From JANMCE01 sp963791625 (GTDB taxonomy: Bacteria > Actinomycetota > Acidimicrobiia > Acidimicrobiales > Ilumatobacteraceae), in NCBI GenBank assembly GCA_963791625.1, contig CAWBTA010000006.1:744001-808000 (forward strand): a stretch of 64,000 nucleotides of DNA, given 5' to 3'. The position numbers were made by a program, and so were the translations under genes. Each line of letters opens with the position of its first letter. The stretch's first letter is position 1. The notes below the pieces were generated by a model. The model was not told the origin of the DNA, did no database searches, and saw nothing but the letters and a program-made list of their open reading frames with translations. Below are positions 8,240-17,037 of the stretch, in pieces.

Positions 8240-9565
8240 ATGCAACTCGCAAGTTTTCACATCAGCGGTGATCGACCGCTCGCAATTCAGCTTCGCCCCG
8301 GGCTCAACGTGCTCACCACGCCAGACCCGGCCATGCGCGGCAACTTCGTGGCTTCGCTGCGCGAAGCTCTTGCCGGGCGACCATCGAACATCATGGTCAT
8401 GGCATCGATCGGAGGAGCTCCGGCGTTTCATCTGACACCGGAGCTCGCCACCGGCATCGTGGTGGCGGCCGGCAACATCGAGACGGTGACCAATTCAACG
8501 ATGCTGGCATCCGTTCTTGGCGCCGTCGAGAGTGGAAGCGCCGAGCGCGACCGGGGAACGGTGATCGCCATCACGGCGGCCCTGGATGCCCTCGGCCTCG
8601 TGAACGGTACTGATCCGATCCCGCAGCTCGATCTGTCGACCGTCGAGGCGCGCTACCGGGACGTGCGCATTGAGCGTGCCGACCTCGAGCGTGGCCAGGT
8701 GCAGCAGATCGACGGGATCATCGAGCCCGCCGTCGCTGCTCGCGAGGCAGCGCAACGGCATCTCGATCTGATCGAGCGGCTGCAACCCTCTATCAGGGCG
8801 GCGTACGCCGAGGTGGCCGATGCCGATGAAGCCGCGTCAAAGAAGTTTGCTGGTCCGTCGTCGTTTAACCGGCTCACGGCGGCTCGACGGGCGATGAACG
8901 AACTCATCAAGCCCCTCGGGTACGGCGACTACGGGCAATATCAAACCGACATTGACAATGCTATCGCCCGGGCCAATGCCATGATCGCCGAGGCAGAGGC
9001 TCGCATCCGGCCGGCGCAGGATCAGCGGGTTGCACTGGTTGACGGCAGCACGGTCGAGTTGGGTCGCCTTCGTCATGAGGAGTTGTTGCTCCGGCTTCGC
9101 CTCGGGATGGATGCCAGCATCGAAAACATGGAGCGCCTCGCCACCGGCGACGTGCCGATGATGAAACTCCGTCGCCAGATCCAAGGCGAAGTCGCCCGCC
9201 ACATGGAAGTCGTTCTGAAGGCCGTCAACATCGCAACAAGCGAAGAGACCGTCATTGAGGACGCCAAGCGTTGGCTCGCCTCGAAAGCGTCGACGGTGGA
9301 TACTGCGGCGGCATCGAGTCAACTCGACGAAACGAAGCTGACTCTGGCTGGGCTCTCATTGCGAGGACGGCTGCAGCAGCATCTCGCCGTCGAAGCAATT
9401 GGCGGCATGCCGATGATCGTTGACGATCTCTTCGCCGGGCAATCCGCGGTGGTGCGCAATCGGTTGCTGCCGTTCTTGGTCGAAGCCGCAACACGCCTGC
9501 AGATCATCTATGTGACTGAGGACGAATCGATGGCCGCCATGGTGTCGGCTCTCGCCAGCGCCTAG
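8240..9565 (+). CDS. SMC/RecF-like protein with degenerate P-loop
   Basis: The 441-aa protein begins like a RecF/SbcC-type ATPase (IQLRPGLNVLTTPDPAMRGN), but the Walker A consensus GxNGxGKS reads TPDPAMRGN: the Gly residues and invariant Lys are lost. Residues 140-340 are helical and partly coiled-coil (RIERADLERGQVQQIDG, AMIAEAEARIRPAQDQ). Near the end a Walker-B-like segment GMPMIVDDLFAG is followed by LQIIYVTED, typical of the ABC-type head. It may therefore bind nucleotide weakly or act as a scaffold. It has a strong GGAGAAGGAAGG ribosome site and lies 36 bp after the rhodopsin gene, so co-transcription is likely. A terminator follows. Function unknown. Confidence 0.7.
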   Translation: MQLASFHISGDRPLAIQLRPGLNVLTTPDPAMRGNFVASLREALAGRPSNIMVMASIGGAPAFHLTPELATGIVVAAGNIETVTNSTMLASVLGAVESGSAERDRGTVIAITAALDALGLVNGTDPIPQLDLSTVEARYRDVRIERADLERGQVQQIDGIIEPAVAAREAAQRHLDLIERLQPSIRAAYAEVADADEAASKKFAGPSSFNRLTAARRAMNELIKPLGYGDYGQYQTDIDNAIARANAMIAEAEARIRPAQDQRVALVDGSTVELGRLRHEELLLRLRLGMDASIENMERLATGDVPMMKLRRQIQGEVARHMEVVLKAVNIATSEETVIEDAKRWLASKASTVDTAAASSQLDETKLTLAGLSLRGRLQQHLAVEAIGGMPMIVDDLFAGQSAVVRNRLLPFLVEAATRLQIIYVTEDESMAAMVSALASA

Positions 9566-9587
9566 CCAACGGTCTGTTTCAATCGCT

Positions 9588-9617
9588 AGCCCGGCCCGGA
9601 CATTTCCGGGTCGGGCT
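9588..9617 (+). terminator. Rho-independent-like terminator after the rhodopsin pair
   Basis: A 13-bp stem (AGCCCGGCCCGGA / TCCGGGTCGGGCT, one G-T pair, loop CATT) is followed by GGTTTCATT. It lies 22 bp after the SMC-like gene and probably ends the transcript. Confidence 0.7.
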
Positions 9618-9703
9618 GGTTTCATTCTGGGCCCGAGCTGCTAGGTTCGTGGTTCTTCCCCTGCATCGATCGCCAGCTTTGGCGCGACCGCAGGAGGATC
9701 TGC

Positions 9704-10363
9704 GTGGAGCTCACCCGCCCCATTCCACCCGATACGACCAAAGACAAGCTTGGTCGAGCGCTCAACGGCATCACGCCAGGGCGCGTCTTTTCCACCCTCG
9801 GTGCCGTGCTTTTGGTCTCGGTCGGTTCGTGGTGGTTGCTGCGAGCCCCGGCCCCACCCATCGAGCGCTCGCTGCCGATGGCCAGCCGGCCATCCGTCGC
9901 CGTGTCGGCTGCACCGCCGCCCTCATTGGTTTCGGCCGACGTCGTGGTGCAGATCGCGGGCGCGGTCCTGCGGCCCGGGGTGTACCACCTGCCGCTGGGT
10001 AGCCGGGTGGCGGATCTTGTGACGGCCGCCGGGGGGCCGATCGATGGTGTTGATGCCGCCGTGCTCCCGCTCGCTGCCAAGGTCACAGACGGTCAACGGG
10101 TGTATCTGCCCAAGCCGGGGGAGCCGATGTCGGCCGCGGCCGGAGTGAGCGTGTCCGGCTCGTCGGCCACTGGCCCGGTCGATCTGAACAGCGCTACGGC
10201 TGCCCAGCTTGATGCACTACCTGGAATCGGGCCGTCGACGGCCGCAGCCATCGTGGCGTATCGAGACAAGCACGGACCGTTCACATCGATCGACGGTCTG
10301 CTCGAAATCAAGGGACTCGGCACGTCGAAAGTGGACGCGCTACGGGAGCTGGTGCGGGTATGA
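9704..10363 (+). CDS. comEA: ComEA-like helix-hairpin-helix DNA-uptake protein
   Basis: The start is GTG 9704 with AGGAGG just upstream. The 219-aa protein has one N-terminal membrane anchor (FSTLGAVLLVSVGSWWLL), a Pro/Ala linker, an SLBB domain (VVVQIAGAVLRPGVYHLPLG) and a C-terminal double helix-hairpin-helix (DLNSATAAQLDALPGIGPST ... LLEIKGLGTSKVDAL). ComEA binds incoming double-stranded DNA outside the cytoplasmic membrane and passes it to the ComEC channel, encoded just downstream. This arrangement is usual in Actinobacteria. All expected parts are intact. Confidence 0.93.
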   Translation: MELTRPIPPDTTKDKLGRALNGITPGRVFSTLGAVLLVSVGSWWLLRAPAPPIERSLPMASRPSVAVSAAPPPSLVSADVVVQIAGAVLRPGVYHLPLGSRVADLVTAAGGPIDGVDAAVLPLAAKVTDGQRVYLPKPGEPMSAAAGVSVSGSSATGPVDLNSATAAQLDALPGIGPSTAAAIVAYRDKHGPFTSIDGLLEIKGLGTSKVDALRELVRV

Positions 10364-10366
10364 CGG

Positions 10367-10828
10367 TCAGCTGGAAAAAGTGTTCTGGCCGACAATGGCG
10401 CCAAGCGCGACCAGACCGGCCAAAACCCCGAGCCACACGCCGATCAGCAAGAAGGCGTACTCACGAAACCAGGTGCGCCAGGTGGCAATCGGACGACGTG
10501 TGGCCCGACCCGCGGCCCACACCCCCAGAATGGCCCACAGCGCCGCGCTACTGGCCACCACGCCGATGTAGCGGGCAGTACCACCACGCAGCGGGATACC
10601 CCACAGGATGGCCGTGGGCAACGCCAGGCCCGGCAACACCCAGTTGGTGGCCACCCGGTTACTACAGAGCTGACCGGTGGGGCACGTCAGCGTTACTCTG
10701 GCCAACGCCGTCAGACCGAGCAGCACGGCTGGCACCAGCAGCGCCATCAGCCAACCGCCGCGGCGCAGTTTTCGTGCATAGGCAACAGGCCCCAAAGGGA
10801 CAGGGGCGACGCTGGTTCGAGATGCCAT
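10367..10828 (-). CDS. Small four-helix membrane protein, unknown function
   Basis: The 153-aa product has four hydrophobic stretches (WLMALLVPAVLLGLTALA, WVLPGLALPTAILWGIPL, YIGVVASSAALWAILGVW, FLLIGVWLGVLAGLVALGA). Two cysteines sit in the first loop (TCPTGQLCSN), possibly a disulfide outside the cell. It lies on the opposite strand between comEA and comEC, breaking what is often an operon. No family is recognised. I chose the start MASRTSV at 10828; the frame stays open further upstream but then overlaps comEC, so that extension is rejected. Confidence 0.6.
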   Translation of the reverse strand: MASRTSVAPVPLGPVAYARKLRRGGWLMALLVPAVLLGLTALARVTLTCPTGQLCSNRVATNWVLPGLALPTAILWGIPLRGGTARYIGVVASSAALWAILGVWAAGRATRRPIATWRTWFREYAFLLIGVWLGVLAGLVALGAIVGQNTFSS

Positions 10829-10852
10829 GGCCTGTCCATAGTAGAGGCCAGC

Positions 10853-12601
10853 GTGCCCGAACGGGTGGCACGAGTGGCTGAATGGGCGGTGTTCCTTCTT
10901 GCGGTGGCAACAGCCGCAGGGGCGTGGTGGGCCCGGCCGATCCCGATTGTGGTGGGGATTCTGTTCGCTGGCGGAGCGCTGCTGGGGCGCCGATGGTGGC
11001 TGGCCGTGCTGGCCGGATTCCTGCTGGCCTCGGCGTTGTCGGCGCAAGCTTGGGTGGGCGTCGCACCGGCTACGGCCCGGCCGGTCGCCGAGGTTGTGAC
11101 GCTGCTCACCGACCCGGCTCCACTCGGATCCGGCGAGCGAGCCACGGTAAAGATGGGTGGTAAGCACGTCGAAATCACTGCGCACGGGGGAGCCGCCAAG
11201 AAGCTCGCCCGGCTGCTTGCCGGCGACCGAGTGCGATTGGAGGGGCAGCTCAAGTCGGTAGCCGGACCACCGGGGCTCCGCCTCGCGCACCGTCACATCG
11301 TGGGTCGCATCGAGGTCACCTCTGTCGGTGACCAACAAGACGGCCCGCCGGTGTTTCGTAGCGCCAACCGGGTTCGGCGCATGATCGAGCGCGGTGCTCG
11401 GGTGATGTCGCCGGCCGAACAGGCCCTGTTCAGCGGCTTCGTACTGGGGGACGACCGCGCCGAGCCGGCCGAAGTCGTCGACGAATTTCGCGCCAGTGGG
11501 TTGTCCCACCTGACCGCGGTCAGCGGCGAAAATGTCGCGTTTGTTTTGGTGGCTGCCGGTCCGTTGTTGCGTCGGCTCACGATCCGCTGGCGATGGGCGG
11601 CAACCGTTGGCCTGGTCGCGTGGTTTGCGATGCTGACCCGCTTCGAGCCTTCTGTACTTCGAGCGTCGGCCATGGCGACGGTAGCGGTGACGGCGTGGGC
11701 CTTCGCGCGGCCGTCGTCCACCATCCGCATGTTGGGCCTGGCCACCACTGCGATGATGCTGCTCGACCCCTTCCTGGTCTACTCGGCCGGATGGTGGCTA
11801 AGCGTTGGTGCGACGTTCGGCATAGCGCTGCTCGCCGGCCGGATTGCTGAGCGGTTGCCCGGCCCTCGATCACTTGCCCTCGCGGTCGGCGTGACGCTGG
11901 CCGCCCAAATCGGCGTCGCACCGGTGCAACTGGCCATCTTCGGAGGCATGCCGGTGGTGTCGCTTCCGGCCAACCTGCTTGCGGTCCCCGCGGCTGGTCC
12001 GGTGATGATCTGGGGCTTGCCCGCCGGTTTGGTAGCGGGCTTCCTGCCGTCGTGGGCCGCAACGTTGCTGCACCTGCCATCGCGCGTGTGCATCCGCTGG
12101 ATCGCCCTTGTCGCTCGCGTGGCGGCCGCGCTTCCGCTGGGAACGTTGCAGACTCGGCACGCGCTCGTTGCCGCGGGTGCGGTCGGTATCGCCTGGGTGT
12201 GGCGTCGCCAACGTATCGGGCACCTCGCCGGGTTGTCGTTAGCGGCGGTGGTGCTCATTTCCGCTGTTGCTACAGCCAACGCGCCTGGCCCGAGTGGACC
12301 ATCCCGTCTGGCCGATACTGTTCGCGTCTGGCACGTTGGCCCGGCCACGGTGGTGGCAGTCGACGGCCGCGCGCCGCGTCTTCTTGACCTCCTTCGCAAG
12401 GCCAAGATCAAGCGGGTCGATGCACTGATCGCTACGTCAAAGGCAGCCGACATCGAGTCCGCCAGCCGCCTCTATCAGCCGGTACTGGTGCTCACGGCCG
12501 ATACGACGCCGGGCTCGTACCGGGCCGGACACGTGCGCATCGATGTCGTGGTGTTCGGCGACACCATCGATGTTGACGTAGGCAGAGCCGACTCCGGCTA
12601 G
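10853..12601 (+). CDS. comEC: ComEC/Rec2 DNA-uptake channel with degenerate C-terminal domain
   Basis: The GTG start at 10853 gives 582 aa. Residues 5-60 are hydrophobic, a soluble OB-like region follows, and the competence core begins at FSGFVLGDDRAEP and SGLSHLTAVSGENVAFVLVA, the ComEC signature, with about ten membrane helices. Normal ComEC proteins end in a metallo-beta-lactamase domain with a TH.D.DH metal site. Here the corresponding region (VRVWHVGPATVVAVDG ... RVDALIATSKAADIESA) keeps the outline but lacks all the metal-binding His and Asp residues and ends early. The channel should work, while nuclease activity on the non-transported strand is probably absent. Confidence 0.88.
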   Translation: MPERVARVAEWAVFLLAVATAAGAWWARPIPIVVGILFAGGALLGRRWWLAVLAGFLLASALSAQAWVGVAPATARPVAEVVTLLTDPAPLGSGERATVKMGGKHVEITAHGGAAKKLARLLAGDRVRLEGQLKSVAGPPGLRLAHRHIVGRIEVTSVGDQQDGPPVFRSANRVRRMIERGARVMSPAEQALFSGFVLGDDRAEPAEVVDEFRASGLSHLTAVSGENVAFVLVAAGPLLRRLTIRWRWAATVGLVAWFAMLTRFEPSVLRASAMATVAVTAWAFARPSSTIRMLGLATTAMMLLDPFLVYSAGWWLSVGATFGIALLAGRIAERLPGPRSLALAVGVTLAAQIGVAPVQLAIFGGMPVVSLPANLLAVPAAGPVMIWGLPAGLVAGFLPSWAATLLHLPSRVCIRWIALVARVAAALPLGTLQTRHALVAAGAVGIAWVWRRQRIGHLAGLSLAAVVLISAVATANAPGPSGPSRLADTVRVWHVGPATVVAVDGRAPRLLDLLRKAKIKRVDALIATSKAADIESASRLYQPVLVLTADTTPGSYRAGHVRIDVVVFGDTIDVDVGRADSG

Positions 12602-12633
12602 CGCGTGAGTGACCGCGGTAGGGTCGGGGCGTC

Positions 12634-13626
12634 ATGAGTTCGCTGTATACGGTCAAAGGTTCCGATGAGTCGCTGGTGTCAAGCGCGGTGCACGCGCTTG
12701 TCAATCAGCTGGTGGGCGCCGGGGATCGCGGTCTCATGCTGGAGGATTTCGACGGCGAGGACTACGAGATCCGCTCGGTTGTCGATGCCGCGCAAACATC
12801 GCCGTTCCTGACCGATCGCCGTGTCGTGGTGGCTCGCGGTATCGGACGGTTCGCTACCGAGGATGTCCAACCCCTCGTGGCCTATCTCGCCAACCCGTTG
12901 CCCACCACTGATCTGGTGCTGACACTGTCGGGTGGGCGGTTGGCGAAGGCGTTCACGGATGCGGCATCAAAGGCCGGGGCCAACGTTATTGAGACCGACG
13001 TGTCAAGCAACAAGAAGGAGCGCGGCTTCTGGTTCGATGAACAGATCGCTGCAGCCGGACTCAAGCTTGACGGCGAAGCCCGCAGCCGATTCGCCGAGCA
13101 CATCGGCGAAGACGTCTCATCGGTCAACGGCATCCTCGAAACCTTGGTCGCCACGTACGGAACCAAGACCATGCTCCACAAAAGCGACATCACCCCATTC
13201 CTCGGTGATGCAGGCTCGGTCGCGCCCTGGGACCTCACCGATGCAATCGACCGGGGTGACACTGCGCTTGCACTCAAGATGCTGCACCGCATGATGGGCT
13301 CGGGCGACCGGCACTCGTTACAGATCCTGTCGCTGCTTCATACCCACTACCAGCGCATGTTGAAGCTCGATGGCGCCTCCTACGGCGGCGAGCAGGGTGC
13401 CGCTGACCTCCTTGGGGTGAAGTCAACATTTCAGGCTCGTAAGGCCATGGACCAGATCCGGCGCCTCGGTCATGACGGTGTCGTGCGCGCGTTCGCGTTG
13501 CTGGCGCAATCCGATCTCGATGTTCGTGGTGCGAAAGACTGGCCCGAGGATCTGGTGATGGAAGTCCTGGTGGCCCGGCTCAGTCGATTGGGTGGCGCGC
13601 CGGCTCGGGCCGGCGCCCGCCGTTAG
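12634..13626 (+). CDS. holA: DNA polymerase III subunit delta
   Basis: The 330-aa protein matches the HolA family in length and features: an N-terminal region with YTVKGSDESLVSSAVHALVN, the segment RRVVVARGIGRF, and a C-terminal helical part typical of clamp-loader subunits. Delta opens the sliding clamp during loading. It follows comEC by 32 bp, the usual actinobacterial arrangement, and is convergent with rpsT across a hairpin. Confidence 0.93.
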   Translation: MSSLYTVKGSDESLVSSAVHALVNQLVGAGDRGLMLEDFDGEDYEIRSVVDAAQTSPFLTDRRVVVARGIGRFATEDVQPLVAYLANPLPTTDLVLTLSGGRLAKAFTDAASKAGANVIETDVSSNKKERGFWFDEQIAAAGLKLDGEARSRFAEHIGEDVSSVNGILETLVATYGTKTMLHKSDITPFLGDAGSVAPWDLTDAIDRGDTALALKMLHRMMGSGDRHSLQILSLLHTHYQRMLKLDGASYGGEQGAADLLGVKSTFQARKAMDQIRRLGHDGVVRAFALLAQSDLDVRGAKDWPEDLVMEVLVARLSRLGGAPARAGARR

Positions 13627-13638
13627 CGAAAACGAAGA

Positions 13639-13665
13639 AGGCAGGCACGGTGACCGTGCCTGCCT
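13639..13665 (-). terminator. Terminator shared by rpsT and holA
   Basis: A perfect 12-bp stem (AGGCAGGCACGG / CCGTGCCTGCCT, loop TGA) lies between the convergent stops. Read on the minus strand it is followed by CTTCTTCGTTTTCG, a T-rich tail, so it is best placed for rpsT and may serve holA from the other side. Confidence 0.8.
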
Positions 13666-13690
13666 GTCTCACATGGTGCAACGGGGCGGT

Positions 13691-13945
13691 TTAGGCGCCG
13701 GCGTTGATCTTCTTGGCCAGACGGCTCTTGCGACGAGCGGCAGCGTTCTTGTGGATGACACCCTTGGTGGCAGCCTTGTCGAGCTTCTTCTGGGCCAGCC
13801 GGCCGGCGGCGACCGAGTTCTCGGTGCCGATGGCGGAAATGGCGCTCTTGAGGCGCGTCTTCAGCTCGCTCTTCACTGCCTTGTTGCGATCGGCAGCCTT
13901 GGCGTTGGTGAGGATGCGCTTCTTTTGGCTCTTAATGTTGGCCAC
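13691..13945 (-). CDS. rpsT: 30S ribosomal protein S20
   Basis: The 84-aa lysine- and arginine-rich protein starts MANIKSQKKRILTNAKAADR, the standard S20 opening, and ends with IHKNAAARRKSRLAKKINA. S20 binds 16S rRNA early in small-subunit assembly. It is transcribed away from lepA across an 88-bp gap and ends at the shared hairpin. Confidence 0.97.
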   Translation of the reverse strand: MANIKSQKKRILTNAKAADRNKAVKSELKTRLKSAISAIGTENSVAAGRLAQKKLDKAATKGVIHKNAAARRKSRLAKKINAGA

Positions 13946-14033
13946 AGGGGTACGGGTCCTTCGTTGTCGTCGTCAGAAAGCTCAGTGAGGCTAGCAGGTA
14001 AACCGCGCCGACCCAACTAAGCTGCTTCGGCTC

Positions 14034-15818
14034 ATGGATCTCGCTCGCATACGTAACTTCTCCATCATTGCCCACATCGACCACGGCAAGTCGACGCTCT
14101 CGGACCGCATCCTCGAGCTGACGAAGGCCGTCGAGATGCGCGACATGCGCGCCCAGTATCTCGACTCCATGGACCTCGAGCGCGAGCGCGGCATCACCAT
14201 CAAGGCCCAAAACGTGCGCTGCTACTGGGGTGACTATGTGCTGCATCTCATCGACACTCCCGGCCACGTCGACTTCGGGTACGAGGTCAGCCGTTCGCTC
14301 GCGGCCTGCGAAGGCGTGGTGCTTGTGGTTGACGCCGCCCAGGGTATCGAGGCGCAAACGTTGGCCAATTGCTACCTGGCCATGGAAAACGATCTTGAGA
14401 TCGTGGCCTGTCTGAACAAGATCGACCTTCCTGCGGCCGACCCTGATCGATATGCCGCAGAGATCGAGAAGGTGCTCGGTATTCCTGCCGATCAGATCCT
14501 GCGCATCAGCGGCAAAACGGGGGAGGGCGTGCCGGCCCTGCTGGATGCCGTCATCGAACGCATCCCTGCCCCAAAGGGCGATATCAACGCCCCGCTGCAG
14601 GCGCTCATCTTCGACAGCCAGTACGACTCGTACCGCGGCGTGGTGTCCTCAATCCGCGTGATGAACGGCCGACTCGCCACCGACATGAAGCTGCAGTTCA
14701 TGCAGACCGGCGCCTACCACTCGGCCAACGAGATCGGCATGCGTGCGCCTGCCATCACGCCCGTAAAGGACCTGACGCCTGGCGAGGTTGGTTACCTCAT
14801 CACTGGCATCAAAGACGTCAGCCAGGCCCGCCCGGGCGAGACCGTCACCGAAGCAGCCCGTCCGGCCACCAGCCCGCTTGCGGGTTATATGCAGCCCAAG
14901 CCCATGGTGTTCTGCGGGCTGTTCCCGGTTGATGGCGACGACTTCGAAAACCTGCGTGAAAGTCTCGACAAACTTCGGTTGAACGATGCCTCCATCAGTT
15001 ATCAGCCCGAAACTTCAGGTGCACTCGGGTTCGGTTTCCGCTGCGGCTTCCTGGGTCTGTTGCATATGGAGATCGTGCGCGAGCGCTTGGAGCGCGAGTT
15101 CAACCTCAACCTCATCGCCACCGCGCCGTCGGTCGAGTATCGGGTGCACAAGACCAGCGGTGAAGAAGTGCTGGTGGACAACCCGGCCGACCTGCCATCG
15201 CCCAACATGATCGAGTGGATCGAAGAGCCGTATTTCAAGCTCACCATCCTCACGCCGTCCACCTACGCCGGCACCATCATGGAGCTTTGCCAGCAGCGTC
15301 GAGGCGACATGGTGAAGATCGAATACCTCTCACCCGAGCGGATGGAAATCGTCTACAAGGTACCGCTCGCTGAAGTGGTCACCGACTTCTTCGACATGCT
15401 CAAGAGTCGCACCGCCGGCTACGCCTCGATGGACTACGAGCTCAGCGGTTACGAGCGCTCTCACCTGGTGAAAGTCGACATTCTGCTCAACGCCGAGGTT
15501 GCCGATGCTTTCTCCTCCATCGTGCACCGCGATCGGGCGTATGACTATGGCCGTCGCATGTGCGAGAAGCTCAAAGAACTCATCCCGCGCCAGATGTTCG
15601 ACGTGCCCATTCAGGCAGCCATCGGCGGCAAAATGATCGCCCGCGAAACCGTGAAAGCCAAGCGCAAAGACGTGCTCGCCAAGTGCTACGGCGGCGACAT
15701 CACCCGAAAGCGCAAACTGCTCGAGAAGCAAAAAGAAGGCAAGAAGAAGATGAAGTCCATCGGCCGCGTCGAAGTCCCCCAAGAAGCCTTCGTCGCCGCC
15801 CTCAAACTCAGCGATTAG
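14034..15818 (+). CDS. lepA: Elongation factor 4 (LepA)
   Basis: The 594-aa GTPase has all G motifs: AHIDHGKST, the switch region ERERGITIKAQ, DTPGH and NKIDLP. The LepA-specific C-terminus is present (RETVKAKRKDVLAKCYGGD, RKRKLLEKQKEGKKKMK). EF4 acts on the ribosome, affecting initiation or back-translocation, and is not essential in most bacteria. Length and domain order are normal. Confidence 0.97.
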   Translation: MDLARIRNFSIIAHIDHGKSTLSDRILELTKAVEMRDMRAQYLDSMDLERERGITIKAQNVRCYWGDYVLHLIDTPGHVDFGYEVSRSLAACEGVVLVVDAAQGIEAQTLANCYLAMENDLEIVACLNKIDLPAADPDRYAAEIEKVLGIPADQILRISGKTGEGVPALLDAVIERIPAPKGDINAPLQALIFDSQYDSYRGVVSSIRVMNGRLATDMKLQFMQTGAYHSANEIGMRAPAITPVKDLTPGEVGYLITGIKDVSQARPGETVTEAARPATSPLAGYMQPKPMVFCGLFPVDGDDFENLRESLDKLRLNDASISYQPETSGALGFGFRCGFLGLLHMEIVRERLEREFNLNLIATAPSVEYRVHKTSGEEVLVDNPADLPSPNMIEWIEEPYFKLTILTPSTYAGTIMELCQQRRGDMVKIEYLSPERMEIVYKVPLAEVVTDFFDMLKSRTAGYASMDYELSGYERSHLVKVDILLNAEVADAFSSIVHRDRAYDYGRRMCEKLKELIPRQMFDVPIQAAIGGKMIARETVKAKRKDVLAKCYGGDITRKRKLLEKQKEGKKKMKSIGRVEVPQEAFVAALKLSD

Positions 15819-16131
15819 CGCTTCCGATAGCGGCGACATCCAAGGGTGGGGCACTGGCGGGTCGGTGACGGATGTTCTCGTTTGGGTCCATACGGGTTAT
15901 TGGCAAGTCACAGTTCACCTTCGCCGGAGCGCCTGGTGAGTTCAGACTGTACGTTCACCCTGATGGGCTCAAACAGAATTGGTTGCTGTCTAGCCCGACC
16001 CCAGCGAAGCCGTACATATGGCGTCGTCGTCTGGCGTGGTGTACACGACGGAGCGAACAGCGTCAGCCGGATCGAGTTGGGTGATCAATGGTCATGAGCA
16101 AGCCACGCAAGCGGACGAAAACCGTCGGGGA
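15819..16131. other. 313-bp stretch without a supported gene
   Basis: This region between lepA and the next minus-strand gene looks less GC-biased at third positions than its neighbours. A 70-codon open frame (15872-16084, plus strand) has no clear ribosome site and no recognisable motif, so I do not call it. No strong hairpin or repeat was seen. It may be the left part of a small inserted segment extending to about 17.2 kb. Confidence 0.4.
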
Positions 16132-16566
16132 TCAGGTTGCGGGTCGGAGCCCGCGGGCGAGCGCGATGAGGATGCCGACGTGGCCCTGTTCGCGGAGGGA
16201 TTCGCGGATTTCTTCGAAGGTTTCCTCGCTCGTCGTCAACACCGAAGGCGTGAGTTTGGCGAGCAGCTCGCGGGCATCGTCTACCGCTGCTTCGAGGTGA
16301 TGGATGTGCACGTCATCCATCACCATGCCGCACAGCGGAGTGAGGGCAGCGAGCGCCACCGGCGTGGCGTTCTGATACTCGCTGGACATGACCGCAATGT
16401 CATGCACCAGCTTGGAGGCGGCGTAGGCGAAATCGAATTTCGCCAACGCGAGGGGATAGAGACCAACGGCCTCAGTGAGTTGGTCGACATCGACGATGAT
16501 GCCGTGGCGTTCGGCGGCTGCACATGCTGCGGCAACCGCCTGTCGTTCTCCCTCGGGACTACTCAC
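16132..16566 (-). CDS. Hypothetical all-alpha protein downstream of an RHH protein
   Basis: The 144-aa product is predominantly helical (LTEAVGLYPLALAKFDFAY, HHLEAAVDDARELLAKL, ETFEEIRESLREQGHVG), with no signal peptide, membrane helix or recognised motif. It follows the ribbon-helix-helix gene by 24 bp on the same strand, so the two form an operon. A toxin-antitoxin or regulator-effector pair is possible but not supported by any catalytic motif. Confidence 0.55.
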   Translation of the reverse strand: MSSPEGERQAVAAACAAAERHGIIVDVDQLTEAVGLYPLALAKFDFAYAASKLVHDIAVMSSEYQNATPVALAALTPLCGMVMDDVHIHHLEAAVDDARELLAKLTPSVLTTSEETFEEIRESLREQGHVGILIALARGLRPAT

Positions 16567-16590
16567 AATGGCCCTCGTTTCTGTTGGGGG

Positions 16591-16863
16591 TTACTGCGTG
16601 GTGCGAATACTCGCGTACAACTCGTTGAGCTTGGTTTCGGCCTCTTGGATGGCCAGGATCTGGTTGTCGAGATCTTCGAGGTTGCCCGCCTTGCGGGTGA
16701 GATAGTCGGCCACGGCCTCACGGAGCATGCCGGAGACGGTGTTTCCTTCAGCCTTCGCCAGAGCCTCGAGCCGCTTCATGTCTCGGTCGTCAACCGAAAA
16801 CGTGCCATTACGCAGCTTCTTTGCGGCGGGGGTTGGTGCGGTGCGGTGCTCAGTTACGGACAT
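16591..16863 (-). CDS. Ribbon-helix-helix (CopG/Arc-type) DNA-binding protein
   Basis: The 90-aa protein contains NGTFSVDDRDMKRLEALAKA and GNTVSGMLREAVADYL, the strand-helix-helix pattern of CopG-like repressors, followed by a short coiled coil (LDNQILAIQEAETKLNELY). Such proteins bind as dimers to short inverted repeats and usually repress their own operon. Inverted ATAGTT repeats lie 53-72 bp upstream. The downstream gene is probably its partner. Role unknown. Confidence 0.68.
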   Translation of the reverse strand: MSVTEHRTAPTPAAKKLRNGTFSVDDRDMKRLEALAKAEGNTVSGMLREAVADYLTRKAGNLEDLDNQILAIQEAETKLNELYASIRTTQ

Positions 16864-16915
16864 GCCTTGGGCCTCCCTTGGGGCAACGCCAGGTCGTTCG
16901 GGCGTCGCGGCGTGG

Positions 16916-16935
16916 ATAGTTCATGTCGTAACTAT
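16916..16935. promoter_or_regulatory. Inverted repeat, candidate RHH operator
   Basis: ATAGTT (16916-16921) and AACTAT (16930-16935) form an inverted repeat with an 8-bp spacer in the divergent region between the RHH gene and a small membrane-protein gene. A third ATAGTT half-site occurs near 16960. Binding by the RHH protein is inferred. Confidence 0.4.
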
Positions 16936-17037
16936 AACGCAACACGGCCCGAGTAGGCCATAGTTCGTAGGCCATTGACTTCCGAATGTAACACTAGGTA
17001 GTATGAATTACGTAGTACGTATACAACGGAGGTGAGC

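Noticed and set aside
15872..16084. 70-codon plus-strand frame after lepA
   Set aside because: No ribosome site, weak codon bias and no family resemblance.
16132..16863. A classical toxin-antitoxin pair
   Set aside because: The RHH protein fits an antitoxin, but the partner lacks any known toxin motif, so I keep it only as a possibility.
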